DNA from: Microbacterium sp. Nx66
GTDB lineage: Bacteria; Actinomycetota; Actinomycetes; Actinomycetales; Microbacteriaceae
Length of the DNA stretch: 64,000 nt
Assembly (NCBI RefSeq): GCF_904066215.1
Contig: NZ_LR880474.1
Location: 1,364,001-1,428,000, forward strand
Direction: 5' to 3'
Shown here: in pieces, positions 1 through 7,779 of the stretch
Layout of the letters: every line of letters starts with the position of its first letter
How positions within the stretch are numbered: the stretch's first letter is position 1
Notes under the pieces: model-generated
Seen by the model: only the letters and a program-made list of their open reading frames with translations
What the model was told of the DNA's origin: nothing
Databases searched by the model: none
Program-made: the position numbers and the translations under genes

Positions 1-857
1 CCGTCGCGCGCAGCCTGCGCCAGGCGACGGAGCCGCAGATCGACAGCGACCAGGAGCTCTTCGCGACCGGGGCGGCGAACACCGTCGGCGCATTCTTCGC
101 GGCCATGCCCGCAGCAGGCGGATTCTCGCAGAGCGCGGTCAACCAGGGAGCCGGCGCCCGCTCCCAGCTGGCGACGCTGACGACGGTCGCGCTGGCCGTC
201 CTGGTCGCGCTCTTCCTCGCTCCTGTGCTCAGCCTGCTGCCGGAGGCGACGCTGGCCGCCATGGTCTTCACGGCGGTGGCCGGACTCATCAACATCCCCG
301 AGCTCGTGCGGTGGGCGCGCATCAGCAGAGTGGACTTCTGGGTCGCGACCGCGGTCGCGGCGATCGGCCTCACGGCGGGACTCCTTCCTGCGGTGGCCGT
401 CGGGGTCGTGGTGACCCTCGTCCTCGTCTTGCGGGAGCTCAACATCCCCCGGGTCCGGGTCGTGGGGCGGAGGGGGAGTGCTCTCGGTCTGGAACCGGAA
501 CGGGGGCTGTACACCGCGAACGCGCTCGCCAACCAGCGGCTCATCGTCCAGACGGTCGCGGCTCAGGCCGAGCCGGTGCGGACGCTCGTGCTCGGGCTGC
601 CGCAGCAGGTGGTGATGTCCATCACCGTGCTCGACACCCTGGAGGCGCTCGACCGGGAGCTGGCTCAACTCGGTGTGCAGCTCCACCTCGCGGCTCTGCC
701 GGAGGAGGCGTCCGTCGTCGCGGCGCGGACCCCTTGGTACGCCGGGCTGGTGGAGGCGGGCCGCGTGCACCCTGCCGTCGATGTCGGGCTCCGGGCCGCG
801 GCGGACCGGGAGGAGCGCGGGGGCGTTCACCCGGGTGAAGTGCCCGACGAGCGGTGA
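1..857 (+). CDS. SulP family anion transporter, C-terminal part (5' end outside window)
   Basis: The reading frame is open from base 3 and stops with TGA at 855-857. The first visible residues (VARSLRQATEPQID) and the following NTVGAFFAAMPAAGGFSQSAVN segment match the conserved SulP membrane core, where a glycine-rich stretch precedes the last helices. Four or five hydrophobic segments follow, then a cytoplasmic STAS domain (about the last 110 residues, with the VLDTLEALD helix). SulP proteins carry sulfate, bicarbonate or other anions; the substrate cannot be read from sequence. It is the first gene of a same-strand series with the FUSC-type gene and the first LAL regulator. A second SulP gene of the locus lies at 7780. 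Its 3' end contains a TTCACCCGGGTGAA dyad (826-839) that seems to belong to the next promoter. The family call is sure, the substrate is not. Confidence 0.88.
   Translation, partial: VARSLRQATEPQIDSDQELFATGAANTVGAFFAAMPAAGGFSQSAVNQGAGARSQLATLTTVALAVLVALFLAPVLSLLPEATLAAMVFTAVAGLINIPELVRWARISRVDFWVATAVAAIGLTAGLLPAVAVGVVVTLVLVLRELNIPRVRVVGRRGSALGLEPERGLYTANALANQRLIVQTVAAQAEPVRTLVLGLPQQVVMSITVLDTLEALDRELAQLGVQLHLAALPEEASVVAARTPWYAGLVEAGRVHPAVDVGLRAAADREERGGVHPGEVPDER
826..839. promoter_or_regulatory. Perfect dyad TTCACCCGGGTGAA upstream of the FUSC-type gene
   Basis: A perfect 14-bp palindrome lies in the end of the SulP gene. Its centre is 44.5 bp before a possible -10 element TAGGCT (877-882), which has GTGACG (854-859) 17 bp upstream as a weak -35. 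The same dyad with the same spacing occurs at 7069-7082, 9541-9554 and 10744-10757. Such a far-upstream position fits an activator site; a LAL regulator is the obvious candidate but this is inference. Confidence 0.5.
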
Positions 858-960
858 CGCGCGGTCATCGCCTGCCTAGGCTGACGGCACGAGGGATCCG
901 TGGGGCGATCGATACCGGGGAGAGCATGCCCGACCGCAGCCGGAACCGGAGAGCGAGACG

Positions 961-1944
961 ATGATGGCGGCGCGCGGGGGACTGACGTGGCGGTGGTCGC
1001 GGTTCGGTCTCGGCGTCCTGTACGCCGTGCCTCCGATCGCGGTCGCACCGTTCGACCCCGCTCTCGCGCTGGCGCTGAGCATCGGGGTCCTGCCCGCGGC
1101 CGTCATCGGACTGCCCCCGCGGCGGCGGGCCCGCTCGGCGATCCCGGTGCTGGGGGCGCTGGTGGCGCTGGGGCTCCTGCTCGGCGCCACCCTCTCCCTC
1201 GTACCGATCTTCGCCGTGCTCGCCCTGGCCGTGCTGGCGGTGCTGGCCAGCATGCTCGCCGCGCGGGAGCGCGCCGGACAGCTCGCTCTGACCCTTGTCC
1301 TGCCCATGGTCGGGATCGGTCTGAGCTTCCCCCTGTCTTCGACGACGCTCCTTCTGGCGGGCGCGATCGTCACGGGTTCGATCTACGCGTGGCTCATCGC
1401 GCTTCTGTGGCCGGAGCACGGGGCGGGTGCGCGGGCCCCGGCGGCCATGCCCAAGGGGCGAGCCCTGCTGATCTACGGGATTCTCCTGGGCGCCGCCGCG
1501 GGGACGGCGGCCGCCATCGGCTTCGCGACCGGGGTCGAGCACGTGGGCTGGGCGACGGGCGCCGTGCTGCTCGTGATGCGTCCCGTGCGCGGGCAGCTCG
1601 TCCTCCGCAGCGTCGGTCGGGCGGCGTCGGTGCTCATCGGAGCGCTGGCGGCCGCCGGTTTCGCGTTGCTGTCTCCGAGTGGTGCGGTGATCGGCCTCGC
1701 GATCGGCGTCGTGCTGGGGTGTCTCGGCGCGGTGCAGGAGAGCCGGTGGTATGTCGCCCCCGCCTTCACGACCTTCCTCGTCCTCACCCTGCTGCTGTCG
1801 ACATCGGTCGAGTCGCCGACCGCGCGCTTCCTGGAGCGGACCCTCGAGACGTTCCTGGGCGTGGCCCTCGCGCTGTTCTTCGGGGCGCTGGTGCCGGCGT
1901 TGTTGGCGATCCGACGGCCGGTGCGCGCCGGCGTCACCGAGTGA
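961..1944 (+). CDS. FUSC-type (aromatic acid/fusaric acid exporter-like) membrane protein
   Basis: A 327-residue, very hydrophobic protein with about ten membrane segments. The C-terminal half (from GWATGAVLLVMRPVRGQLVLRS, about residue 195) has the pattern of the FUSC_2 domain: a short Arg-containing loop between helices, then GALAAAGFALL and a late ESRWYV loop. Full-length FUSC exporters such as AaeB are twice as long with a cytoplasmic domain, so this is a short variant. Family members export aromatic carboxylates; release of phenols from arylsulfates would give a reason for such an exporter here, which is inference. Start ATG at 961 follows gagagcgag. A dyad at 826-839 and a -10 at 877-882 give it its own promoter. 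A second ATG at 964 is possible. Confidence 0.7.
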   Translation: MMAARGGLTWRWSRFGLGVLYAVPPIAVAPFDPALALALSIGVLPAAVIGLPPRRRARSAIPVLGALVALGLLLGATLSLVPIFAVLALAVLAVLASMLAARERAGQLALTLVLPMVGIGLSFPLSSTTLLLAGAIVTGSIYAWLIALLWPEHGAGARAPAAMPKGRALLIYGILLGAAAGTAAAIGFATGVEHVGWATGAVLLVMRPVRGQLVLRSVGRAASVLIGALAAAGFALLSPSGAVIGLAIGVVLGCLGAVQESRWYVAPAFTTFLVLTLLLSTSVESPTARFLERTLETFLGVALALFFGALVPALLAIRRPVRAGVTE

Positions 1945-1963
1945 GCCCGGTCCGCGATACCTC

Positions 1964-1994
1964 TTGCGGGACCGCTCCCACCTTGCAATAGACT
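1964..1994 (+). promoter_or_regulatory. Possible promoter of the first LAL regulator
   Basis: TTGCGG (1964-1969) and TAGACT (1989-1994) are separated by 19 bp, one or two longer than ideal. Transcription would start near 2001, giving a leader of about 34 nt with a GGGGGG Shine-Dalgarno-like tract before the GTG at 2035. Confidence 0.35.
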
Positions 1995-2034
1995 GCCCGC
2001 GAGGGGGAGCAAGATCGAAATCGGGGGGTTTCGA

Positions 2035-4620
2035 GTGCTGCACGATGTACGGAGGGCGGGAACGGACGAGAGTCCCCTACCTGCTGCGGTGAAGGGCGAG
2101 GTCCGTCGAGAGCGCCTGCTCTCGCGATTGACGGCCGCGATGGACGGGCCGTGGACGCTCACGCTCGTGAGCGCGCCGGCAGGATCAGGGAAGACCAGGC
2201 TGCTGTTGCAGTGGGCGCAGGATCTCCGCGCCGATGCGGAGATCGCGCTCGTGTGGGTGGCGCTGGAGCGCGGGGAGGCGGACCTGCCGCTCGTGCGTGC
2301 GGCCCTCGAGCGGATCGACGATCCCGGCTTGCAGGACGCGCTGTCCCAGGTGTCCTCCCTGCGGTCCGCGGCCACGGCGCGGGCGCTCGCCCGGGCCCTC
2401 AGCGAGGCGAGGGGGCGCATCGTCGTCGTCGTCGACGACGTGCACCGTGTGGAGGACGAGGAGACCGCGCAGCTGATCTCGACGTTCGTGCAGAACGCCC
2501 CGGGCAACGTGCACGTGGTGCTCTCCGGACGAGGGACGAGAGCCATCCCTCTGGCGCGTCGACGCATCGCGGGGGTGGCGCTCGAACTGGACGCCCGCGC
2601 GCTCGCGTTCGACCCGACCGAGGTCAGGGCGTTCTTCCGCACGCGGGGTATCCGGCTCTCCCAGGGGGAGATCAGCTCCGTGCTCTCCCGAACCGAGGGA
2701 TGGGCGACCGGCCTGCAGCTCATGATGCTCGACGCCGCGGGGGCGCAGACCGTGCTCTCCCGTCCGCTCCGCGGAGACGCCCCCGAAGTCGCAGACTACT
2801 TCGTCGAGGAGGTCCTCGGCGACCTGGACGGCGAGCTCCGGTCTTTCCTGGAGGCGACGGCGGTCGTGGAGACCTTCACCGCCGAACTCGCCGCAGTGCT
2901 CTCGGAAGCCGGGGCCGTGACGGCCCTGATCGACCGGCTGCTCCGCCTCACCGTGCTCGCGGGACCCGACGCCGCGGACCCGCCCCGCTACCACTATCCG
3001 CCACTGCTGCGGGAGTTCCTCCTCGGCCGGCTGCGGGAAGGCGGCCCCGACCGAGAGGAGCAGCTCCACCGTCGGGCGGCGGACTGGTTCGCCGCCCGAC
3101 AGGAGCCTCTCCTCGCGTTGCGGCACGCGGTCCGCGGTGGGGAGACGGCCTGCACGACCGGCGTCCTGCGGCGCTGTGGGATGCAGCTCGTGCTGGACGG
3201 CCGCGCGGACGCGGTGCGGCAGGTGATGGGGGAGCTGCCGGCTGCCCTGCGATCGGTGCCGACGGTGCGGATGCTGATCGCCGCGGCGGAGTTGTCCTGC
3301 GGGGACCCGTCGGCCGCCGTGATCGTGCCGTCCGTCGACGCGGGGGAGTCCGACGTCGACCGTCGGTGGCGGCACGGGATCGAACTCCACACCGCGTTGC
3401 GCCGGGGCGGGATCGCCGAGGCGCTCGACGGGGCGGGCGCCGCCCTCCGCGGCCTCAGCGAAGAGGAGCAGCTCGACACCTACGCCCTCCTGGAGGCCGC
3501 GACGGCGGAGCTCTACATCGGACGGCTGGATCAGGCGGAGGCGACCGCGCGACTCGCGGGGGATCTCGCGCGAGCGATCGGGGCGCGCGCGGCGGAGCTG
3601 CAGGCCGAAGCTGTCCTCGCCACCAGCGTGCTGTTCCGCGGGAGGCTCCGCGACGCCATCGTCGCGGGAGCCGCTCTCGAGCACCGCTGGCACGAGTTCG
3701 ACGAGCCGGACAATCCCTTCTTCGAGGTGACGCGGGTCTGGCGTTTCTGGGCACCCTACGAGGGCATGCAGACCATCGACGAGGCGCAGACCCTGCACAC
3801 GGCGGCGCGGGTGATCGCCGACGGCGGAGAGACCGCGATCGCGCGGGGCCTGCAGGGGATGCGCGGGCTGCTCGAGGCGGACCGGTCCGCGGATCCCCGC
3901 GAGGCGGCCGTGCGGCTCCTGGACACCCTGACCCCCCGTGATGATCTGCCGCTTCCGCCGCACTGGTACGCCATGATGGCGCCCTTCGCCGTCCATGCCT
4001 TCGACCGGCTGGGGGAGCCGACGCTCCGCGACCGTTTCATCACCGACATGGAGGACGCGCTCGGGGATACGGGGGATGTGCTCGTGCTCCGCGCGATCGC
4101 CGCCGTGCACGACCGCCGGGACGGCATCGCCCGGGGTGCGCTGGCGTCGGTGCTGGAGGGGGCGACCCCGTGTCTGCTTCCTGCGTCGATGATCGACGCG
4201 TGGCTGGTGGAAGCCGAGCTCGACGTGCACGACGGGGAGCCGGATCGGGCGCAGTTGGCGCTCGCGACCGCCCTCGCCCTCGCGGAGCCGGAGGATCATG
4301 TGCGCCGCATCGCAGAAGCGGGACCCGTCGTGTCGCGGCTGCTCGCGGCCCGGGCGACGGTCGGGGCGCGCACGCACTTCGCCGATCGGGTGCGGGAGCG
4401 GCTCGCCGCCGCCGGGGTCCTCGTCGAGGAGGAGCTGACGCAGCGCGAGCGCATCGTGCTGAGCGCCTTGAGTCGCAACGCCACGCTGCGCCAGATCGCA
4501 CAGCAGGAGTACATCTCGCCGAACACGGTGAAGACGCACGTGCGCAACATCTATCGCAAGCTGGGCGTCTCGGACCGCGACGGGGTGACGGCGGCCGCCC
4601 AGGCCCTCGGACTGCTCTGA
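2035..4620 (+). CDS. LuxR family transcriptional regulator, large ATP-binding (LAL/MalT) type, first copy
   Basis: An 861-residue STAND-type regulator. A Walker A P-loop SAPAGSGKT lies at about residues 46-54 and a Walker B (IVVVVDDVH) near 130-138. Helical repeats typical of MalT sensor arms fill the middle, and a LuxR-type helix-turn-helix ends the protein (LTQRERIVLSAL...NTVKTHVRNIYRKLGV, last 60 residues). Family members bind ATP and an inducer, oligomerise, and activate transcription from sites well upstream of the -35. Translation starts with GTG at 2035. The gene is downstream of the FUSC-type gene on the same strand and converges with sulfatase 1, so it is the natural regulator of the locus. 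The inducer is unknown; a sulfate ester or its aglycone is only a guess. Confidence 0.9.
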   Translation: MLHDVRRAGTDESPLPAAVKGEVRRERLLSRLTAAMDGPWTLTLVSAPAGSGKTRLLLQWAQDLRADAEIALVWVALERGEADLPLVRAALERIDDPGLQDALSQVSSLRSAATARALARALSEARGRIVVVVDDVHRVEDEETAQLISTFVQNAPGNVHVVLSGRGTRAIPLARRRIAGVALELDARALAFDPTEVRAFFRTRGIRLSQGEISSVLSRTEGWATGLQLMMLDAAGAQTVLSRPLRGDAPEVADYFVEEVLGDLDGELRSFLEATAVVETFTAELAAVLSEAGAVTALIDRLLRLTVLAGPDAADPPRYHYPPLLREFLLGRLREGGPDREEQLHRRAADWFAARQEPLLALRHAVRGGETACTTGVLRRCGMQLVLDGRADAVRQVMGELPAALRSVPTVRMLIAAAELSCGDPSAAVIVPSVDAGESDVDRRWRHGIELHTALRRGGIAEALDGAGAALRGLSEEEQLDTYALLEAATAELYIGRLDQAEATARLAGDLARAIGARAAELQAEAVLATSVLFRGRLRDAIVAGAALEHRWHEFDEPDNPFFEVTRVWRFWAPYEGMQTIDEAQTLHTAARVIADGGETAIARGLQGMRGLLEADRSADPREAAVRLLDTLTPRDDLPLPPHWYAMMAPFAVHAFDRLGEPTLRDRFITDMEDALGDTGDVLVLRAIAAVHDRRDGIARGALASVLEGATPCLLPASMIDAWLVEAELDVHDGEPDRAQLALATALALAEPEDHVRRIAEAGPVVSRLLAARATVGARTHFADRVRERLAAAGVLVEEELTQRERIVLSALSRNATLRQIAQQEYISPNTVKTHVRNIYRKLGVSDRDGVTAAAQALGLL

Positions 4621-4637
4621 GGGCCTGGGCGGCCGCC
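4590..4637. terminator. Bidirectional terminator-like hairpin, 19-bp perfect stem
   Basis: Arms 4590-4608 and 4619-4637 are perfectly complementary over 19 bp around a 10-nt loop. The stem includes the last codons and the TGA (4618-4620) of the LAL gene. It separates this gene from the convergent sulfatase. There is no T-tract on either side, so it may act as a GC-rich, U-less terminator or as protection of both 3' ends. Confidence 0.6.
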
Positions 4638-4643
4638 GGGCCG

Positions 4644-6986
4644 TCAGTCGCGGGCCATGGCGGCCGCCAGGTGCGCCTCCAGGTCGAGATAGGCGTCGTC
4701 GGCGATGTCGAACACGACCTGGGCGATGTTCCCGCCGCGGAAGTCGAATCCGTATCCGTACAGGGACGACACGGGGTCGGCGCTGTCCCGTCCGATCGTC
4801 AGGCCCTCCCCGCAGAGCGAGAAGTGACCGAGGACCGTGCGGATCTGCTTCTCGTCGACCTTCTCCTCGTCGATGTAGAGCCGCGCGGGCCCGACGCCCT
4901 CCCGGTACTCGCCCATGCCCTCCTTGACGAAATCGACCCCGATGATGTGCTTCCCGGAAGTGGGGGCGGGGCCGGAGATGCGGTCCTCCGGCGGGATACC
5001 GAGGAAGTTGTAGACGTAATGGATCTGACCGTCCTTGACCACCAGAGCGTGGCCGCCGAACCGGGAGCCGTGCGCGAAGATGACGCCCTCGGTGTCGGGC
5101 GTGAACTCGACCTCCGCCGCGATCTTGAAGGAGACGCCGTGGGTGTTCGCCGCCGACCGCTCCGGCACCTCGCTGGTGCCCGGATAGTAGACGAACCGGC
5201 CGGAGGGCGGCGCGGGCTGATGGAACTCCATCGCCACGAAGGTCTCGAAGTCCTTCGGGTTCCCGATGATCTGGAGGTCGTTCAGCGGGAGCACCGCGTT
5301 GGCTTTCGCCTCTTCCATCCAGAGCGCCTTGAGCTCCTCGAGCTTGTCCGGGTGCTCCGCGGCGAGGTTGACGGCCTCGGCGCGGTCGACGTCGGTGTGG
5401 TACAGCTCCCATTCGTCCTCGTCGAAGTGCCCCGTGCCGCTGATCGGGCCGTGGACGGTGACGGCCTTCCAGCCGTGGTGCCAGATGCCGCGCTGCCCGA
5501 ACATCTCGTAGTACTGCGTCTCCTTCTCCGTGGGTGCCTCCGGCGCCGCGTCGAACGAGTACGCCATCGAGACGCCGGACAACGGCGTCTGCTCGATGCC
5601 GTTGTACACCTCTGGGAACTCGACGCCGCAGGCCTCGAGGATCGTCGGCACGATGTCGGTGGAGTGGTGGTACTGATGACGGACCTCTCCACGCGCGCTG
5701 ATGCCGGCCGGCCAGTGGATCACCAACGGATCGCAGACGCCGCCCTGGTAGGTATAGCGCTTGAACATCTTGTAGGGCGTCGAGAAGGCGGCGGCCCAGC
5801 CCGTCGGGTAGTGGTTGTAGGTGTCGGGGGAGCCGAGCTTGTCGACCATGCGCAGGTTCTCGGCCTCGTCGTCCGGGTACCCGCCGAAGATCTTGCCCTC
5901 GTTGACCGAGCCGTTCGGGCTGCCCTCTCCGGAGGCGCCGTTGTCGGCGCAGTAGATGATGAGGGTGTTGTCCAGCTGTCCCGACTCCTCGAGGTAGTCG
6001 ACGATACGGCCGACCTGGGCATCGGTGTACTCGCTGAATCCGGCGTAGACCTCGGCCATGCGCGAGAACATCGCCTTCTCCTCGGCGTCCAGGGAGTCCC
6101 ACGGGCGTACCTCGTCGGCGGCCGAGAACGAGCCTTCCGGCATCGGGTTGAGCGGGGTGAGCTCGGTGCCCTCCGGGACGATGCCCTTCTCGATCATCCG
6201 GGCCAGTACCCACTCGCGGTACGCCTCGTAGCCGTCGTCGAACATGCCCTTGTACTTGTCGATGTACTCCTGCGGGGCGTGGTGCGGGGCGTGGTTCGCG
6301 CCGGGGCAGAACCAGAGGTACCAGGGCTTGTCCGGCTCCGTCTGCTTGACGTCGCGGATCATCGACAGCGCCTGATCGGCGAGGTCCTTCGACAGGTGGT
6401 AGCCGTCTTCGGGGAGGGCGGGCTGGTCGATGTAGTGGTTGTCCTCGGCGAGGGAGGGATACCAGTTGTTGGTCTCACCGCCGATGAAGCCGTAGAAGCG
6501 GTCGTAGCCCTGCGCCAGCGGCCAGTGCTTCTTGGAGGCGCCGGCCGTCCACTCGTCGATCGGGACGTTGTGATTCTTGCCCACCCAGAACGTCGACCAG
6601 CCGGCGTCGCGCAGGACGTGGGCCATGGTCGTGTTCGAGTCGGGGATGTGGGAGTTGTATCCGGGGAACCCCGTGGACGACTCCGAGATCGTCGCGAAGC
6701 CGTTCAGGTGGTGGTTGCGCCCGGTGAGGAACGTCGAGCGGGTCGGCGAGCAGAGCGCCGTCGTGTGCCACTGGGAGTAGGTCAGACCGTTCTGCGCCAG
6801 GCGATCCATGGTCGGCATGTTGATGCGTCCGCCGTACGGGGACCACGCCGCCATGCCGGTGTCGTCGTACAGGACGACGAGAACGTTGGGTGCTCCCTCT
6901 CGTGGCTTCGCCGGGAGGAAGGCCTCCCAGTCGGCCTCCGAATCGCGGACGTCGAGTTCGATCCTGCCCTGGAAATCACGGGCCAT
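4644..6986 (-). CDS. Arylsulfatase (AtsA-type type I sulfatase), copy 1
   Basis: A 780-residue type I sulfatase that hydrolyses sulfate esters. The catalytic cysteine is Cys79 in LCSPTRSTFLTGR, the C-x-P-x-R signature converted to formylglycine. Metal ligands are seen in VLYDDTG (Asp41-Asp42) and in IIYCADNGASG (Asp-Asn). Size and the C-terminal beta-rich extension match the mycobacterial AtsA/AtsD type. No signal peptide or membrane segment is present, so it should act in the cytosol on imported esters. The frame is open to 7073, but the start at 6986 is preferred: AAGGAG lies 6 nt before it and the promoter elements lie between 7025 and 7082. It resembles copy 2 (16159-18492) along the whole length. 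Its activation must depend on the formylglycine enzyme at 18527. Confidence 0.93.
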   Translation of the reverse strand: MARDFQGRIELDVRDSEADWEAFLPAKPREGAPNVLVVLYDDTGMAAWSPYGGRINMPTMDRLAQNGLTYSQWHTTALCSPTRSTFLTGRNHHLNGFATISESSTGFPGYNSHIPDSNTTMAHVLRDAGWSTFWVGKNHNVPIDEWTAGASKKHWPLAQGYDRFYGFIGGETNNWYPSLAEDNHYIDQPALPEDGYHLSKDLADQALSMIRDVKQTEPDKPWYLWFCPGANHAPHHAPQEYIDKYKGMFDDGYEAYREWVLARMIEKGIVPEGTELTPLNPMPEGSFSAADEVRPWDSLDAEEKAMFSRMAEVYAGFSEYTDAQVGRIVDYLEESGQLDNTLIIYCADNGASGEGSPNGSVNEGKIFGGYPDDEAENLRMVDKLGSPDTYNHYPTGWAAAFSTPYKMFKRYTYQGGVCDPLVIHWPAGISARGEVRHQYHHSTDIVPTILEACGVEFPEVYNGIEQTPLSGVSMAYSFDAAPEAPTEKETQYYEMFGQRGIWHHGWKAVTVHGPISGTGHFDEDEWELYHTDVDRAEAVNLAAEHPDKLEELKALWMEEAKANAVLPLNDLQIIGNPKDFETFVAMEFHQPAPPSGRFVYYPGTSEVPERSAANTHGVSFKIAAEVEFTPDTEGVIFAHGSRFGGHALVVKDGQIHYVYNFLGIPPEDRISGPAPTSGKHIIGVDFVKEGMGEYREGVGPARLYIDEEKVDEKQIRTVLGHFSLCGEGLTIGRDSADPVSSLYGYGFDFRGGNIAQVVFDIADDAYLDLEAHLAAAMARD

Positions 6987-7024
6987 GTCCATCTCCTTCA
7001 TCTCTGCCGAACCGCCTTCCCCGC

Positions 7025-7082
7025 ACAGTACTGCCGCGCCGGCGCCGTGGTCACGGATGCGAGCCGCGTTCATCCGGGTGAT
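7025..7082 (-). promoter_or_regulatory. Promoter and upstream dyad of sulfatase 1
   Basis: On the minus strand the dyad (TTCATCCGGGTGAT on the plus strand, 7069-7082) precedes GTGACC and, 18 bp further, TACTGT (7030-7025). The dyad centre is 45.5 bp before the first base of the -10. Transcription would start near 7018 and leave a leader of about 32 nt containing AAGGAG. The dyad is identical in all 14 bases to the one at 10744-10757. Confidence 0.5.
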
Positions 7083-7107
7083 CTCCTCGGCCAGCCGGAC
7101 GCTGTGC

Positions 7108-7779
7108 TCAGAAGCTGCCGATGCCCTTGCCGATCATGGACACGCCGATGACGAGCAGCAGCACGGCCATGATGACCGCGTTCTCGGCGGCGAGCCAACC
7201 GCGCAGGGCGTCGAGCGGCGCGCGAAGTCGTGCGGCGGCGATGAGATAGCCGATGACGGGAACGAGGACCGTCGATGCCCCGATCAGGGTGAAGACGGCG
7301 ATCACGAGGATCGTGGAGCCTGCGCCCAGCAACGCGCTGCCGATGTCGACGCCGGCACCGGCCGCGAGGAGGAGGTTCTTGGGGTTCACCGCCGACAGCA
7401 GGAGCCCGAGACCGAGGGCGGTGCCGAACGACATCGTGTCGATCGCCTTCATCCATGACGGCAGGGCCGCGGGCTGCCCCGCTTTCGGGCGTTTGCGCCA
7501 CTGACCGACGGCCAGGACCAGCAGCAGGAGGCCGAGGATGAGCTGGATGACGCCGCGGATCGGCCGGGAGGCGTCGGGATCCTCCTCCGGAAGCACGGCG
7601 GAGAGCAGGGTGAAGACGGTGACCGCGGCGACGATGCCCACGATCCATCCCAGGAGGAACCCGATGCTCGTGACCCGCGCCTTCGGGGACAGGAGCATGA
7701 GGATCGCGGCGATGATCGGCACGGGGCTGATCGCGACACCCACGGCGAGGGGGAGGATCTCCCCGATGACGGCACCCAT
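7108..7779 (-). CDS. GAP family protein (Sap/LysE-like small-molecule exporter)
   Basis: A 223-residue protein with six hydrophobic segments. The N-terminal LPLAVGVAISPVPIIAAILMLLSPKAR and the internal LSAVNPKNLLLAAGAG repeat the P-x-P/N-P-K pattern of the GAP (Sap, sulfolipid-addressing) branch of the LysE superfamily. In mycobacteria GAP proteins move glycolipids; elsewhere the cargo is unknown. The ATG at 7779 abuts the stop codon of the upstream SulP gene (TGA 7782-7780) with no gap, so both are one operon and translation is probably coupled. A 121-bp gap with its own promoter separates it from sulfatase 1 downstream. Confidence 0.8.
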   Translation of the reverse strand: MGAVIGEILPLAVGVAISPVPIIAAILMLLSPKARVTSIGFLLGWIVGIVAAVTVFTLLSAVLPEEDPDASRPIRGVIQLILGLLLLVLAVGQWRKRPKAGQPAALPSWMKAIDTMSFGTALGLGLLLSAVNPKNLLLAAGAGVDIGSALLGAGSTILVIAVFTLIGASTVLVPVIGYLIAAARLRAPLDALRGWLAAENAVIMAVLLLVIGVSMIGKGIGSF

